From NCBI GenBank assembly GCA_030248195.1, contig JASAND010005356.1, positions 42,044-106,043 of the forward strand: a stretch of 64,000 bases of DNA, written 5' to 3'. The notes under the pieces are model-generated. The model did not search any database. It was not told the origin of the DNA and saw only the letters and a program-made list of their open reading frames with translations. Positions 34,354 through 44,661 of the stretch are shown here, in pieces (position 1 is the first letter of the stretch; each line of letters opens with the position of its first letter). The translations under genes were made by a program, and so were the position numbers. Source of the DNA: Trissonchulus latispiculum (Eukaryota > Nematoda > Enoplea > Enoplida > Ironidae).

Positions 34354-35323
34354 GGTGGTGATTCCTTTTGGGCACAAATTGTTGGTTGGCGGCGCAAATC
34401 AGGATGAAATTTGGCGAAACTTTCCGAAATACATTCTTTTAGCGTTCTAACACCCTCCGCGCAATCCCGATTCAAAAATTCGAGATTTCCGGGCAGAGTG
34501 GTTTTTTCCAATTTCTGAACGTTTGGCACCTTCTATACAGTTATGACTATATTCATTTGAAAGATCTCGTTGAGCTTTACATTTTTGCCTTTTAAAGCAA
34601 CTTTCTAGCTTTTCTCTATCGTGCGATATAGTCGATTTTCTTATTTTGGCGTCGAAAACTTGTCATTTTTGCAGAAATCAAATTATCCATCATTTCTTGA
34701 ACTACACAAGCCGTAAAATCAAACTAAGGGCGTCGATCTGAAGGTCTCACAGAAGCAAATTATCCGACGCATGATCGTCTTTCAACAGCAATCCCGTAAG
34801 CTGCTATCATAACAAATGTAGTTTTCGCAAAAACACGGCCAATTTTTTCCAGATTGTGGAGCATTCACCATGCAAGCCGGAGGGCTGCTATTTAACAAAT
34901 GTGTTCTACACAAACATACCCAGGGACGTTTTTTAGTTGCCCCGATTACTGCTTTCTAGCTAAAGTAATTTGGCAAGGCAAATGTGGAAAAAGTAGGCAA
35001 AATACAGGTTACGCACACAATTCAGCTTATTTCTCCATAACGAAGAGCGATTTCACAATAAATAAAAAAATCGTCCCCAGCTATTTGATGGAGGTATCGA
35101 ATGATATAACCGATGTCTCGCGAAAAATTTACTTGAGTCTGCAAAAAATTATACTTCTTCTAAAATGTGTTTAAAATATTTTAGAAAAGCAACATTAGTT
35201 TAATAATATGCATTAAAAAGAGAAAATATCAAGCTGCATTTTGATATAAAAATGGCTTTTTAACTCCAAGTAATGAATAAGTGATAGTGGTGCAAACTTT
35301 TGTGACCAAAGGGAATCACCACC
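34354..35323 (+). mobile_element. TTAA element, family A (970 bp)
   Basis: Flanked by TTAA on both sides (34350-34353, 35324-35327). TIRs: GGTGGTGATTCCTTTTGGGC and the reverse complement of GGTGGTGATTCCCTTTGGTC. No coding capacity. TTAA target duplication points to piggyBac-type mobilisation in trans. Confidence 0.85.
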
Positions 35324-35345
35324 TTAAGAGAACATGTTCTCTTAA

Positions 35346-36354
35346 GGTGCTGGTTTCCTTTTGTGCAGTGCTTTTGTGATGATGTTTTGAAACGCTATAA
35401 CTTTCGCAATTTTGGGAGTTGCAAAGAGCCTTTATACATCGTTTTAAAGCTTATTATCTGGACGTTCAGATGAGCTTACAGAACTGGCAAAATTTGCAAA
35501 AAAATAGCAGAAATTTTCTGACAAGCTGACATCTAACAGGATGAATATAGACCAAAAGTTTTTGAACATCGATTTCTCAAAACTGAAGAATCGGCCAAAA
35601 GTTCTTTTTGTGCCATGATATGAAGGACATATGGGCCGAGGGACGTTTTTTTGGATTTGGCTCAGCAGGTCTTAACGTTCGAGAAAATCGGCCAAATGCA
35701 CAGTAACACGAAATTTCGCAACTTCGCATTGAGTTTTCTTGCTACTCAATATGTTTTAGCCCAAACCAAAAAAAACGTCCCTCCACAGAAGTGCGAATTT
35801 CGATTCTGCCAAAAATCTCCGGAATCCGTCGAGTAGTTTTTGAGAAATCGATGTTCGAAACAAAATAATCGCAGTTTTGGCAAAATGGTTTTTTGGCCAA
35901 ATCTCTAGCTGAAAGCAATAAAGTCCGGCTAATAGGCATTCATAAAATGTGCGTTTGGACGATGTATCGATTGAGTATAACTAAGCCAATTTTGTCCTAA
36001 GCATGTGGCGGTAATTTTGAAAAAACTGATTTCCTCGAAAATGGCCATTTTTGGACCCTAAAAACAGTTTTTTGCTTATACTGACTTAACCACTGGAGAT
36101 AGCTCAAAGGTTGTAAGAGCAAAATTGTTCATTTTCGAGTCCTCTTTCCAGCCATACCAACCAATCCCGTGTCTTGTCTACCTACTGGGAGCTTAAGGCC
36201 AAAAACCAAAACTTTCTTATCTTTTGGCCTAAGAATACGGGACTGGTCCTAAAATGTGAAAGAGCACGGAAATAGGTTATTTCGTAAGTTCTAGTCCTTT
36301 GCGCAAAGGATTAAAGCCGTAGGAGTAAAAAATACCCGAAAGGAAACCAGCACC
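35346..36354 (+). mobile_element. TTAA element, family B (1,009 bp)
   Basis: TTAA at 35342-35345 and 36355-36358. TIRs GGTGCTGGTTTCCTTTTGTG and the inverse of GGTGCTGGTTTCCTTTCGGG. Separated from the preceding element only by a TTAA-bounded palindrome. Confidence 0.85.
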
Positions 36355-36375
36355 TTAAGTGAATGTGTTCCTTAA

Positions 36376-37382
36376 GGTTGTGGTATCCTTTTGTGCAGTG
36401 CTTTTGTGGTGATTTTTTAAAACGCTATAACTTTCGCAATTTTGGGAGTTGCAAAGAGCTTTATACATCGTTTTAAAGTTTATTATCTGTACCTTCACAT
36501 GAACTTACAAAACTGGCAAAATTGGCAAAAACATAGCAGAAATTTTCTGACAAGCTGACATCTAACAGGATGAATATAGACCAAAAGTTTTTGAACATCG
36601 ATTTCTCAAAACTGAAGAATTGGCCAAAAGTTCTTTTTGTGCCACGATATGAAGGACATATGGGCCGAGGGACGTTTTTTGGATTTGGCTCAGCAGGCCT
36701 TAACGGTCCAGAAAATCGGCCAAATGCACAGTAACGCGAAATTTAGCAACTTCGCATTGAGTTTTCTTGCTACTCAATATGTTTTAGCCCAAACCAAGAA
36801 AAATGTCCCTCCGCAGAAGTGCGAATTTCGATTCTGCCGAAAATCTCCGGAATCCGTCGAGTAGTTTTTGAGAAATCGATGTTCGAAACAAAATAATCGC
36901 TGTTTAGCCAAAATGGGTTTTCGGCTAAATCTCTAGCTGAAAGCAATAAAGTCCGGCTAATAGGCATTCATAAAATGTGCATTTGGACGGTGCATCGATT
37001 GAGTATAACTAAGCCAATTTTGTCCTTAACATGTGGCAGTAATTTTGAAAAAACTAATTTCCTCGAAAATGGCCATTTTTTGACCCTCAAAACAGTTTTT
37101 TGCTTATACTGACTTAACCACTGGAGATAGCTTAAAGGTTGTAAGAGCAAAAATGTTCATTTTCGAGTCCTCTTTCCAGCCATACTAACCAATCCCGTGT
37201 CTTGTCTACCTACTGGGAGTTTAAGGCCAAAAACCAAAACTTTCTTATCTTTTGGCCTAAGAATACGGGACTGGTCCTAAAATGTTAAACAGCACGGAAA
37301 TAGGTTATTTCGTAAGTTTTAGCCCTTTGCGTGAAGGATTAAAGCCGTAGGAGTCAATAATACCCGAAAGGAAACCAGCACC
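36376..37382 (+). mobile_element. TTAA element, family B (1,007 bp)
   Basis: Second direct copy, visibly close in sequence to the one at 35346. TTAA at 36372-36375 and 37383-37386. The left end reads GGTTGTGGTATCC, so one terminus has drifted. Confidence 0.85.
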
Positions 37383-37386
37383 TTAA

Positions 37387-38398
37387 GGTGCTGGTATCGC
37401 TTTGTGTAAATTTGACCCTATAGGCTTTAATTCTTTGTGAAAGTGTATGAAACTTTTCAAATGCACTATTTCGGTACTCTTTAACATTCTGGGACCAGTC
37501 CCGCATTTTTAGGTGCAAAGATAAGAAATTTTTGATTTTTGCCATTATTCTCTCAGCCCATAGTCGAGACACCAGATTGGTTGGTATGGCTGGAAAGAGG
37601 GCGCAAAAATGAACATTTTTGCTTTTACAACTTTTGAGCTATCTCTAGTGGTTAAGTTATTATAAGCAAAAAACTATTTTTAGGGTCCAAAAATGGCCGT
37701 TTTCGAGAAAATCAGTTTTTTCAAAATTACTGCCAAATCGTACGGACAATTTTGGTTTATTTATACTCGATCGATACACAGTCTCATTGCACATTTTATC
37801 AATGCCTATTAGCTGGAGTTTGTAGCTCTAAGCTAGAGATTTGGCCGAAAAACCATTTTGGCAAAACTGCGATTATTTTGTTTTGAACATCGATTTCTCA
37901 AAAACTACCCAATGGATTCGCGTGATTTTTGGCAAAATGAGAATTCGCACTATTGCGGAGGGACATTTTTCTTGGTTTGAGTTAAAACATCTCCAGTTGC
38001 GTTGCGAGAAAACTCAATGCAAAATTGCGAAATTTCGTGTCACCGCACATTTAATGGATTTTTTTGAGCGTTAAGACCTGCTAAGCCAAATCCAAAAAAT
38101 GTCCCTCGGCCCACATGTCCTTTATAGGACAGCACAAGAAAAAATTTTGGCTCATTCCACAGTTTTGAGAAATCGATGTTCAAAGATTTTTGGTCTATAC
38201 TTAGCCTGTCAGATGTCAGCATGTCAGAAAATTTTCGCTATTTTTTGGGGATTTCTACTAGTTTCGTACTCTCATGAGAATCTACAGATTATAAGCTTTA
38301 AAATGATATATAAAGCTCTTTCCAACTCACAAAATTGCGAAACTTATGGCGTTTCAAAAAATACCCACAAAAGCACTGCACAAAACGATACCAGCACC
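37387..38398 (-). mobile_element. TTAA element, family B, inverted (1,012 bp)
   Basis: Shares the TTAA at 37383-37386 with its neighbour, with no bases between. It lies in the opposite orientation and is more diverged from the other two. Right TTAA at 38399-38402. Confidence 0.85.
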
Positions 38399-38639
38399 TT
38401 AAGTGAAATCAGAACAAGCAAGATTTTGTGAAAAAGGTCAAGTTTCTACTGGACGGACATTTTCAGTAATTGTAAGCCTGCTGCGCAGCTAATTCTTTAT
38501 AACGGAATTCTTTTTGCTTACTACAGAAAACACGTGCAAAACGTTGTTTGAATAATTTTACCAATGTTTGAGGAATTCAATTTAATACTGCAATAAAACG
38601 AAAAAAGATGTGACAGTACAGCATCAGTTCGAAAAATTT

Positions 38640-38710
38640 GTACCAGATGGAGATCGAACGCACAACCCTTGGTTTTCTAGACCAACCCCTAACCATTGAG
38701 CCACTGGAAC
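38640..38710 (-). tRNA. tRNA-like sequence (degenerate; probably a pseudogene or SINE head)
   Basis: On the minus strand the acceptor arms GTTCCAG and CTGGTAC pair with one mismatch. A box TGGCTCAATGGTTAG, anticodon stem TTGGT/ACCAA with loop CTAGAAA (anticodon AGA), and B box GCGTTCGATCTCC are present. The T stem does not pair, so a functional tRNA is unlikely. Confidence 0.4.
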
Positions 38711-39160
38711 TCAATCAAAATAAGTTTAAGTTTGAATTCGAATCAAGACTGTGCCAGCATTCTGGAGGACACATCTGGACTTTGCTACATATCGCTTTCT
38801 GAGGACGGCTTTGTACCTTAAGTTAAGTTAATTAAGAAAATGAAGCTTTAGGCATTTATTCATGTGCTTCATGTAGTTTAAGAATATTTGCTGTGCTGTT
38901 AATGTCAAAAGTTGATTATGAGTCATCCAAGTAGAGTGATAAATCAATGTTTCCGGTTTCCAAACTGCCATTATTACAAAAGCATATATGCGTAATTATT
39001 GCATGAATCAGAAACAGAAGCTCTTTGAAAAGGAAAACAAGATTCTACACAGAAATCATGCTGGCCCTATCTTAAACCACTGCTCACACGCATTTATGCG
39101 AAAAAGCATCTTTATCAAGCAGACTGCGTGTGAGGGCCCGGGCTAAGCAAAATTAAGAGA

Positions 39161-39189
39161 CCTGCTGCGCTGCGCTGAGGCGCAGCAGG
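39161..39189. other. 10-bp stem hairpin
   Basis: CCTGCTGCGC (39161-39170) pairs perfectly with GCGCAGCAGG (39180-39189) around a 9-nt loop. GC-rich in an AT-rich setting. Confidence 0.7.
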
Positions 39190-39372
39190 AAAAATGCTGA
39201 AGCCTAAATTGAAAAATTCTTTTTGAAAGTTAAATTTCCTAAAAATTTTGGTTTTCTCCATGATAAAGTAACCATTCATACCAGATATACCAAACATGTG
39301 ATAATAGTAATTAATTATAGTATAAAAAAGTAAAATACGAATGCCTCTTAGTGGTACTATACATTCACTTAA

Positions 39373-40348
39373 GGTGGTGATTCCTTTTGGTCACATAAAG
39401 TTTGCACCATTATTACTCGTTCATTACTTGGAGTTAAGAAGCCATTTTTATATCAAAATGTAGCTTGACATTTTCTCTTTTTAATGCATGCCATGAAACT
39501 AATGTTGCGTTTCAAAAATATTTTTAACACATTTTAGAAGAACTATAATTTTCCAGATTTTTTGCAGACTCAAGTAATTTTTTTCGCGAGACAGCGGTTA
39601 TATCATTCGATACCTCCATCATATAGCTGGGGACGATTTTTTATTTATTGTGAAAGCGCTCTTCGTTACAGAGAAATAAGCTGAAATGTGTGCGTTACCT
39701 GTATTTTGCCTACTTTTTCCAAATTTGTCAAGCGATTACTTTAGCTAGAAAGCAGCAATCGGGGCAACTAAAAAATCGTCCCTGGGTATATTTGTGCAGA
39801 ACACATTTGTTCAGTAGCAGCCCTCCAGCTTGCATGGTGAATGCTCCACAATCTTTGGAAAAAAATTGGTCGTGTTTTTGCAAAAACTACATTTTTTATG
39901 ATAGCAGCCTACAGGATAGCAGTTGGAGGACGATCATGCGTCGGATAATTTGTCCCTGTGAGACCTTCAGATCGACGCCCTTAGTTTGATTTTACGGCTT
40001 GCGTAGTTCAAGAAATGTTGAATTATTTGATTTCTGCAAAAATGACAAGTTTTCGACGCCAAAACAAGAAAATCGGCTATATCTCACGGTAGGGAAAAGC
40101 TAGAAACTTGCTTTAAAAAGCAAAAATGTGAATGAGATCTTTCGAATGAATATAGTCATAACTGTATAGCAGCTGCCAAACGTTCAAAAATGGGGAAAAA
40201 CCACTCTGACCGGAAACCTCGAATTTTTGAATCGGGATTGCGCGGAGGGTGTTAGAACGCTAAAAGAACTTATTTCGGAAAGTTTCATCAAATTTCATCT
40301 TGATTTACGCCGCCAAACAACAATATGTGCCCAAAAGGAATCACCACC
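39373..40348 (-). mobile_element. TTAA element, family A, inverted (976 bp)
   Basis: Opposite orientation to the copy at 34354. TTAA at 39369-39372 and 40349-40352. Internal landmarks run in reverse order. No intact ORF. Confidence 0.85.
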
Positions 40349-40354
40349 TTAAGC

Positions 40355-40443
40355 GAACATGTTCTCTTAAGTGAACATGTTCTGTTAAATGAAATCAGAA
40401 AAATTTCCATTTTTGCCCGTATTTCACTTAAGAGAACATGTTC
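40355..40443. promoter_or_regulatory. Cluster of GAACATGTTC palindromes
   Basis: Perfect 10-bp palindromes at 40355-40364, 40373-40382 and 40434-40443, with a fourth at 35330-35339, separated by TTAAGTG-type spacers. GAACATGTTC fits the RRRCWWGYYY consensus of a p53-family half-site. In an element of unknown origin it may instead be a transposase-binding repeat. Function not shown. Confidence 0.4.
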
Positions 40444-41082
40444 TCTTAAGCGCGAGAATACGGTAACTTGAAAATCTACATATACGCTGTTCAGAAGTGT
40501 TAGCCGCTTGGATTACAACAAAATATTCCACAAATTCAAAAAATCGAAACTGCGACTTCAAGATTGTCGACAACAGGCTTATACAAAATTTTCTTTCATT
40601 TCAGTAGGCGGCTTTTGCAGTGCAAGTAGACAGGAATTTAATTATAGCCAACCAAGACGTTTTTGGTGCAACTGATCAATTTTGTCTCGTCAGTTTGGCT
40701 AGTGTATTCTATAGCCGACCAGGGCACACTCAAAGGGGGTGTCTTCAATGCCGAGAATTGCATTGCCGAGAATGCACATTGCCGAGAAAGGCATTGCCGA
40801 GAATTGCATTGCCGAGAACGGTCAATGCTTCTTACTTGCATTGCCGAGAAAGATTAAGAATCATAGTTTGCATTGCCGAGAATGGCATTGCTGAGAATTG
40901 CATTGCCGAGAAAGTGCATTTTATGAAACCTGCTTTATCTATGCTGCAAGTATATTCAGTCTTTAAAATGCTACAATACATTCTAAATTTGTTTATTGAA
41001 TTATTGAATTATTGAATTGCAAAAATAATTAATTTATTAATGAAATTAATAATTAATGAATAAATTAATATTAAGGAATTGC

Positions 41083-41414
41083 TAATCAACTTCAAAGGCT
41101 TATCGCAAGAGATTAACAGAACTTTAGGGCATAAATTTATACATCGTTACAATCCTCGAGATGTGCTCTACTTAATGCTGTAAAGCAGTTTGCTGTAGCT
41201 TGCTGCTATGAAAAGTTAAGCTTAAAAGACTTTTTCAAAAATTTCAAAAAGCGGTAACTTTGATAGTTTGTTAAGCTTAACTTTTCATAGCTGCAAGCTA
41301 CAGCAAACTGCTTTATACCATTAAATAGAACACATCTCGAGCATCCCAACCATGTATAAATCATGCTCTAAGGTTTTGTTGATCTCTTGCTATATGCCTT
41401 TGAAGTTGACCAAC
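41083..41414. mobile_element. Foldback element nested inside the 40.7-43.4 kb element
   Basis: Arms of about 140 bp: TAATCAACTTCAAAGGC... TTTGCTGTAGCTTGC... AAAAGTTAAGCTTAA, inverted on the other side of a spacer of about 50 bp. Imperfect. Confidence 0.7.
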
Positions 41415-41676
41415 TTTTGTTGGGGGGGGGGGTGGATAAAGTTGTTAAAGAGAGCGGAACTGTGCAATTGCCAGAACGCAGAAATTGCCGAAGGACGCTT
41501 GTCGTTATTAATTTGTATTTAGCTTTCATGTTTAACAGGGTAACATGAAATTTGATCTGGTTTCGATCAAAAGTTTCGTGTTTGCACCAGGAATTTTTTA
41601 AAACTCAGATATGTGCCTTTCAGTGCATTTTTCCATGAAAAAGTGTGGTTTTATTTTGTTGTCCGTCTGTGCATAT

Positions 41677-42433
41677 CAGAGATAGAACCGGGCCATCGGG
41701 TCGGTTCGGGTCACTTTTTGGACTGGGTCACCGGGGGAAGAGCTTCGACCCGGTCTTGACCCGGCTTTCTGAATTTACCACAAATTTTAATTTTTGGCTT
41801 ACCAAGCTAAAAGTTTAGTTTAGCTTAAATTTTTGTTCCATGTGCAATATTAATTTGCTTTTTCCTATATTTTAGTCTTGAGCATTTTTGCTGCTTGAGG
41901 TTATTTGAATCTGTCTGTATTTGGCAGATTATTGTTTAGCTTTATCAGTTTCATGATTATTGTATAAATCTATTTAGTACCATATGTTTGGCAGATTATT
42001 TTCGCAACCAAGCTAGATATTTGCGCAATACAACATAATAACCAATTTTTTAAAGTTTTCCGTGGTTTTAGACCGCACTTTTTACACTTTTCACCATTAC
42101 ATGGACTAATTTCCCAAAATTTCGCAGACGGATAAATTATTGGTTTTGCCAACTCATTTATTCATTTTTAAAAATGCTACAGTCTTATCAAATACTTTTC
42201 AAAAGACCTAAAACAAACATACGTATGTCATAGTTATTCTTTTTTGGGTGGTGATGACTATGACTGATGATACAAGGAAGCCAAAAATTTAGCATTCCTA
42301 GGCAAAATCAAAAATGTTTTGCAGATTTTGGAATATTCTGGAAAACCGGGTCACCGAGTCACCGGGTCAGGGCTCAACCGGGTCCCCGGATCACCGGGTC
42401 AACCCAGAGTGACCCGGTTCCATCACTGGTCTG
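41677..42433. mobile_element. Non-autonomous hAT-type element (757 bp)
   Basis: Exact 8-bp direct repeats GTGCATAT flank it (41669-41676 and 42434-42441). Termini CAGAGATAGAACCGGG and, read inward from the right, CAGACCAGTGATGGAACCGG. CA-starting ends with 8-bp target duplication are hAT hallmarks. Subterminal regions are arrays of ACCGGGTC. No transposase. Confidence 0.8.
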
Positions 42434-42982
42434 GTGCATATAACCGATTTACACCTACATATGGCTTGTCTCTGCTTTCAAAGGCTTTTTTCTGCGTCTT
42501 AATGCTGCCACAAATGGTGATCGTTCTAGAGAAGAAAGCCAACAAAAATTTATAAGACCGGAGCACAAACCTATGTAAACTGTTTTACAAAAACGTGGCG
42601 AAGCATTTACGAGGAAAGAAGGAAGATAAGCGTTTCCTGCACGTTCACTAACTGTTTCAGAAGATGCATTTATAGTCCAGTTTAATTAAACTTTAATATT
42701 TCGGTAAAAACATCGGATATGGCTACAGTCTGTGAGTTTTTTCAATTTGCTGTGTTTTAATAAGTGTATTTTTCAGTAAAATGTTTGCAAAAACAACTCA
42801 AAACCCGTGGTGCAGGGACATTTTTCTTGAACATGAATGTCTAACGTAAAATCCTTAAAAATAGTCTTTGATTATTGTAAATGAAGCAGCAATTAAATGC
42901 GGCTGGGCTGGTGCCGACTTCTGGAGACGAGAAAAGATGTTTGCTGATTTCCAGAGATCGACAATTCTGGGATATAGGTGCA

Positions 42983-43050
42983 TATTAACTAGCAGAGCCT
43001 TTACCTCATGGCAAAATGCCGTGCGTGGGTTCGAGTCTCACGACTCTCAC
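42983..43050 (+). other. tRNA-like T-arm (possible SINE remnant)
   Basis: GTGGGTTCGAGTCTCAC forms a T-arm with a B-box-like loop (TTCGAGT). Upstream GGCAAAATGCC could be an anticodon arm, but no convincing acceptor stem or A box is seen. Confidence 0.3.
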
Positions 43051-43499
43051 GATGATGATATTGTGATATTCCCGAAATCCCTGAAAATTTCAGGAAATTG
43101 TGAAGCTTAGACAATTTATTCATTATTCATTTCATTAATAAATTAATTTTTGGAATTCAATTTAATGAAATTAAAATATAAGAGCTTTAACTTGCGTACA
43201 TTTCTCGACTGCTTAGAAATTTAGAATGTATTGCAGCATTTTAAAGACTGAATATACTTGCAGCATAGATAAAGCAGGTTTCCTAAAATGCACTTTCTCG
43301 GCAATGCAATTCTCAGCAATGCCATTCTCGGCAATGTGCATTCTCGGCAATGCAATTCTCGGCATTGAATGTTACCCACTCAAAGATGCTGCAGTGACAA
43401 ATATGTTTTGTTCTATCTACTATCAATTCAACAAATTTAGCAGAAGATGCTAATTGCAAGTATTCAGCTATTGTGCATCCCATTGACATAAAACATTTT

Positions 43500-44263
43500 C
43501 GAGTCCATGTTCAGTGTTTCTGGTTAATATTTGCACAGCTGCGTTTGTTATTTCGTCGTTTCTGACATTTTAATGGCCTTGACTGACAGTTTTTTACCAT
43601 TTTCCTCTTATTTGTACCCACATATATCTGTATTGGTATTAATAGAAAATATTTCTGCATCATTCAATGGGATTGAATAGGTTTAAATTATTTAATTTGT
43701 AGCAATGTTCCATGTACCCAATGCAACAGTAGTAATTATTAGTTGTCTTTTGGAACAGAGCTATTCTTTGATTGACTAAAGGCAATTTTACTCTAACTGC
43801 AAGGTGCTGTAAAATTTATTTTGCACATTAACTGAATCTTTATCAGAATTTCTGCCACTTGCATTGATATCTGCTTCACCATCTTGAGAAGCGGAAGTCC
43901 AATATTACAGCTTACGTGAATCTCACTATTTTCCCTCCGCTTTTTTCGCTCATATTCCGGTTGTGTTTCTGTCACAGTCCTCAAAATCATTTTATTCCTA
44001 CGGCGGTCTCTAATGTTCGCCTTGATCATGCAATGACATGTAAAAGATAGAGCTTTGCGTGAAAGCGCGTAAGCAATGCTTTCAGATGGCAGAGCCTGAT
44101 TTACACTTACACCCAATTTGAAAATTGTTATGACTCACAAGGCAAACAAAATCGCAAAGGTAGCTGATTTAATGAAATGAAATAGGTTTTCATCATACTG
44201 ACCGCAACAACCTCTCGTACAGCCTTCTGCAGACATCAGTTGACCAGTTTATGCAGATTGTAG
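43500..44263. other. No recognisable gene
   Basis: Contains a 107-codon minus-strand frame (43793-44116) with basic composition and no motif I know. Splice sites do not obviously bracket it. Confidence 0.35.
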
Positions 44264-44271
44264 GTGTGCAG

Positions 44272-44653
44272 TAGTGTTGTTGACCGGCCGAAATTTTCGT
44301 CGGCCGGCCGAGAACGGCTGGCCGGCCGACGGCCCGGCCGGCCAGAAACGGCCGGCTGACGAATCAAAGACTAAAACTGGCCGGAAGGCTGACCCATGAG
44401 TGCCAGAATAAGAAATCAAGATATGAAAATGTATCAGCACAACTTAAAATAGATTTTCTGAGAAAATTTTGATAAACCGCTGAAATATAATCGCGGCCGG
44501 CCGGCCGGCCGTTTACCGGCCGGCCAACGGCCGACCGGCCGGCGGCCAGCCGGCCGACCGGCCGAGTGCACCTCTTGGCCGGCCGGTCAACGCCGGCCGG
44601 CCGGCGGCCGGCCGCCGCCTGGCCGTTTTCCACCCGGCCGGTTAACAACACTA
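44272..44653. mobile_element. Non-autonomous hAT-type element made of GGCC words (382 bp)
   Basis: Exact 8-bp target duplication GTGTGCAG at 44264-44271 and 44654-44661. Termini TAGTGTTGTTGACCGGCCG and, inward from the right, TAGTGTTGTTAACCGGCCGG. Both subterminal regions are almost pure GGCCGGCC/CGGCC. The middle is ordinary AT-rich sequence. Confidence 0.9.
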
Positions 44654-44661
44654 GTGTGCAG

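Larger units (their letters stand above)
34318..40465. mobile_element. Outer inverted-repeat interval holding five TTAA elements
   Basis: TACCGTATTCTCGCGCTTA (34318-34336) is the exact inverse of 40447-40465. Between them lie family A and B elements, each bounded by TTAA, and copies of a GAGAACATGTTCTC palindrome. The simplest reading is a host element into whose TTAA-rich ends other elements inserted repeatedly. The TIR is perfect over 19 bp. No transposase ORF is visible. Confidence 0.55.
40745..43375. mobile_element. 2.6-kb foldback element with GCATTGCCGAGAA arrays
   Basis: Left arm: repeats of GCATTGCCGAGAAT (40745-40920), then CCTGCTTTATCTATGCTGCA and TATTCAGTCTTTAAAATGCT to about 40988. 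The right arm (43216-43375) is its inverse. The interior carries two further elements (41083-41414 and 41677-42433), so it is nested. Confidence 0.8.

Noticed and set aside
43793..44116. 107-codon minus-strand frame as a gene
   Set aside because: No motif, no conserved counterpart, no convincing splice context.
44249..44651. Two minus-strand frames rich in AGRP
   Set aside because: They read through the GGCC array of a hAT-type mini-element.
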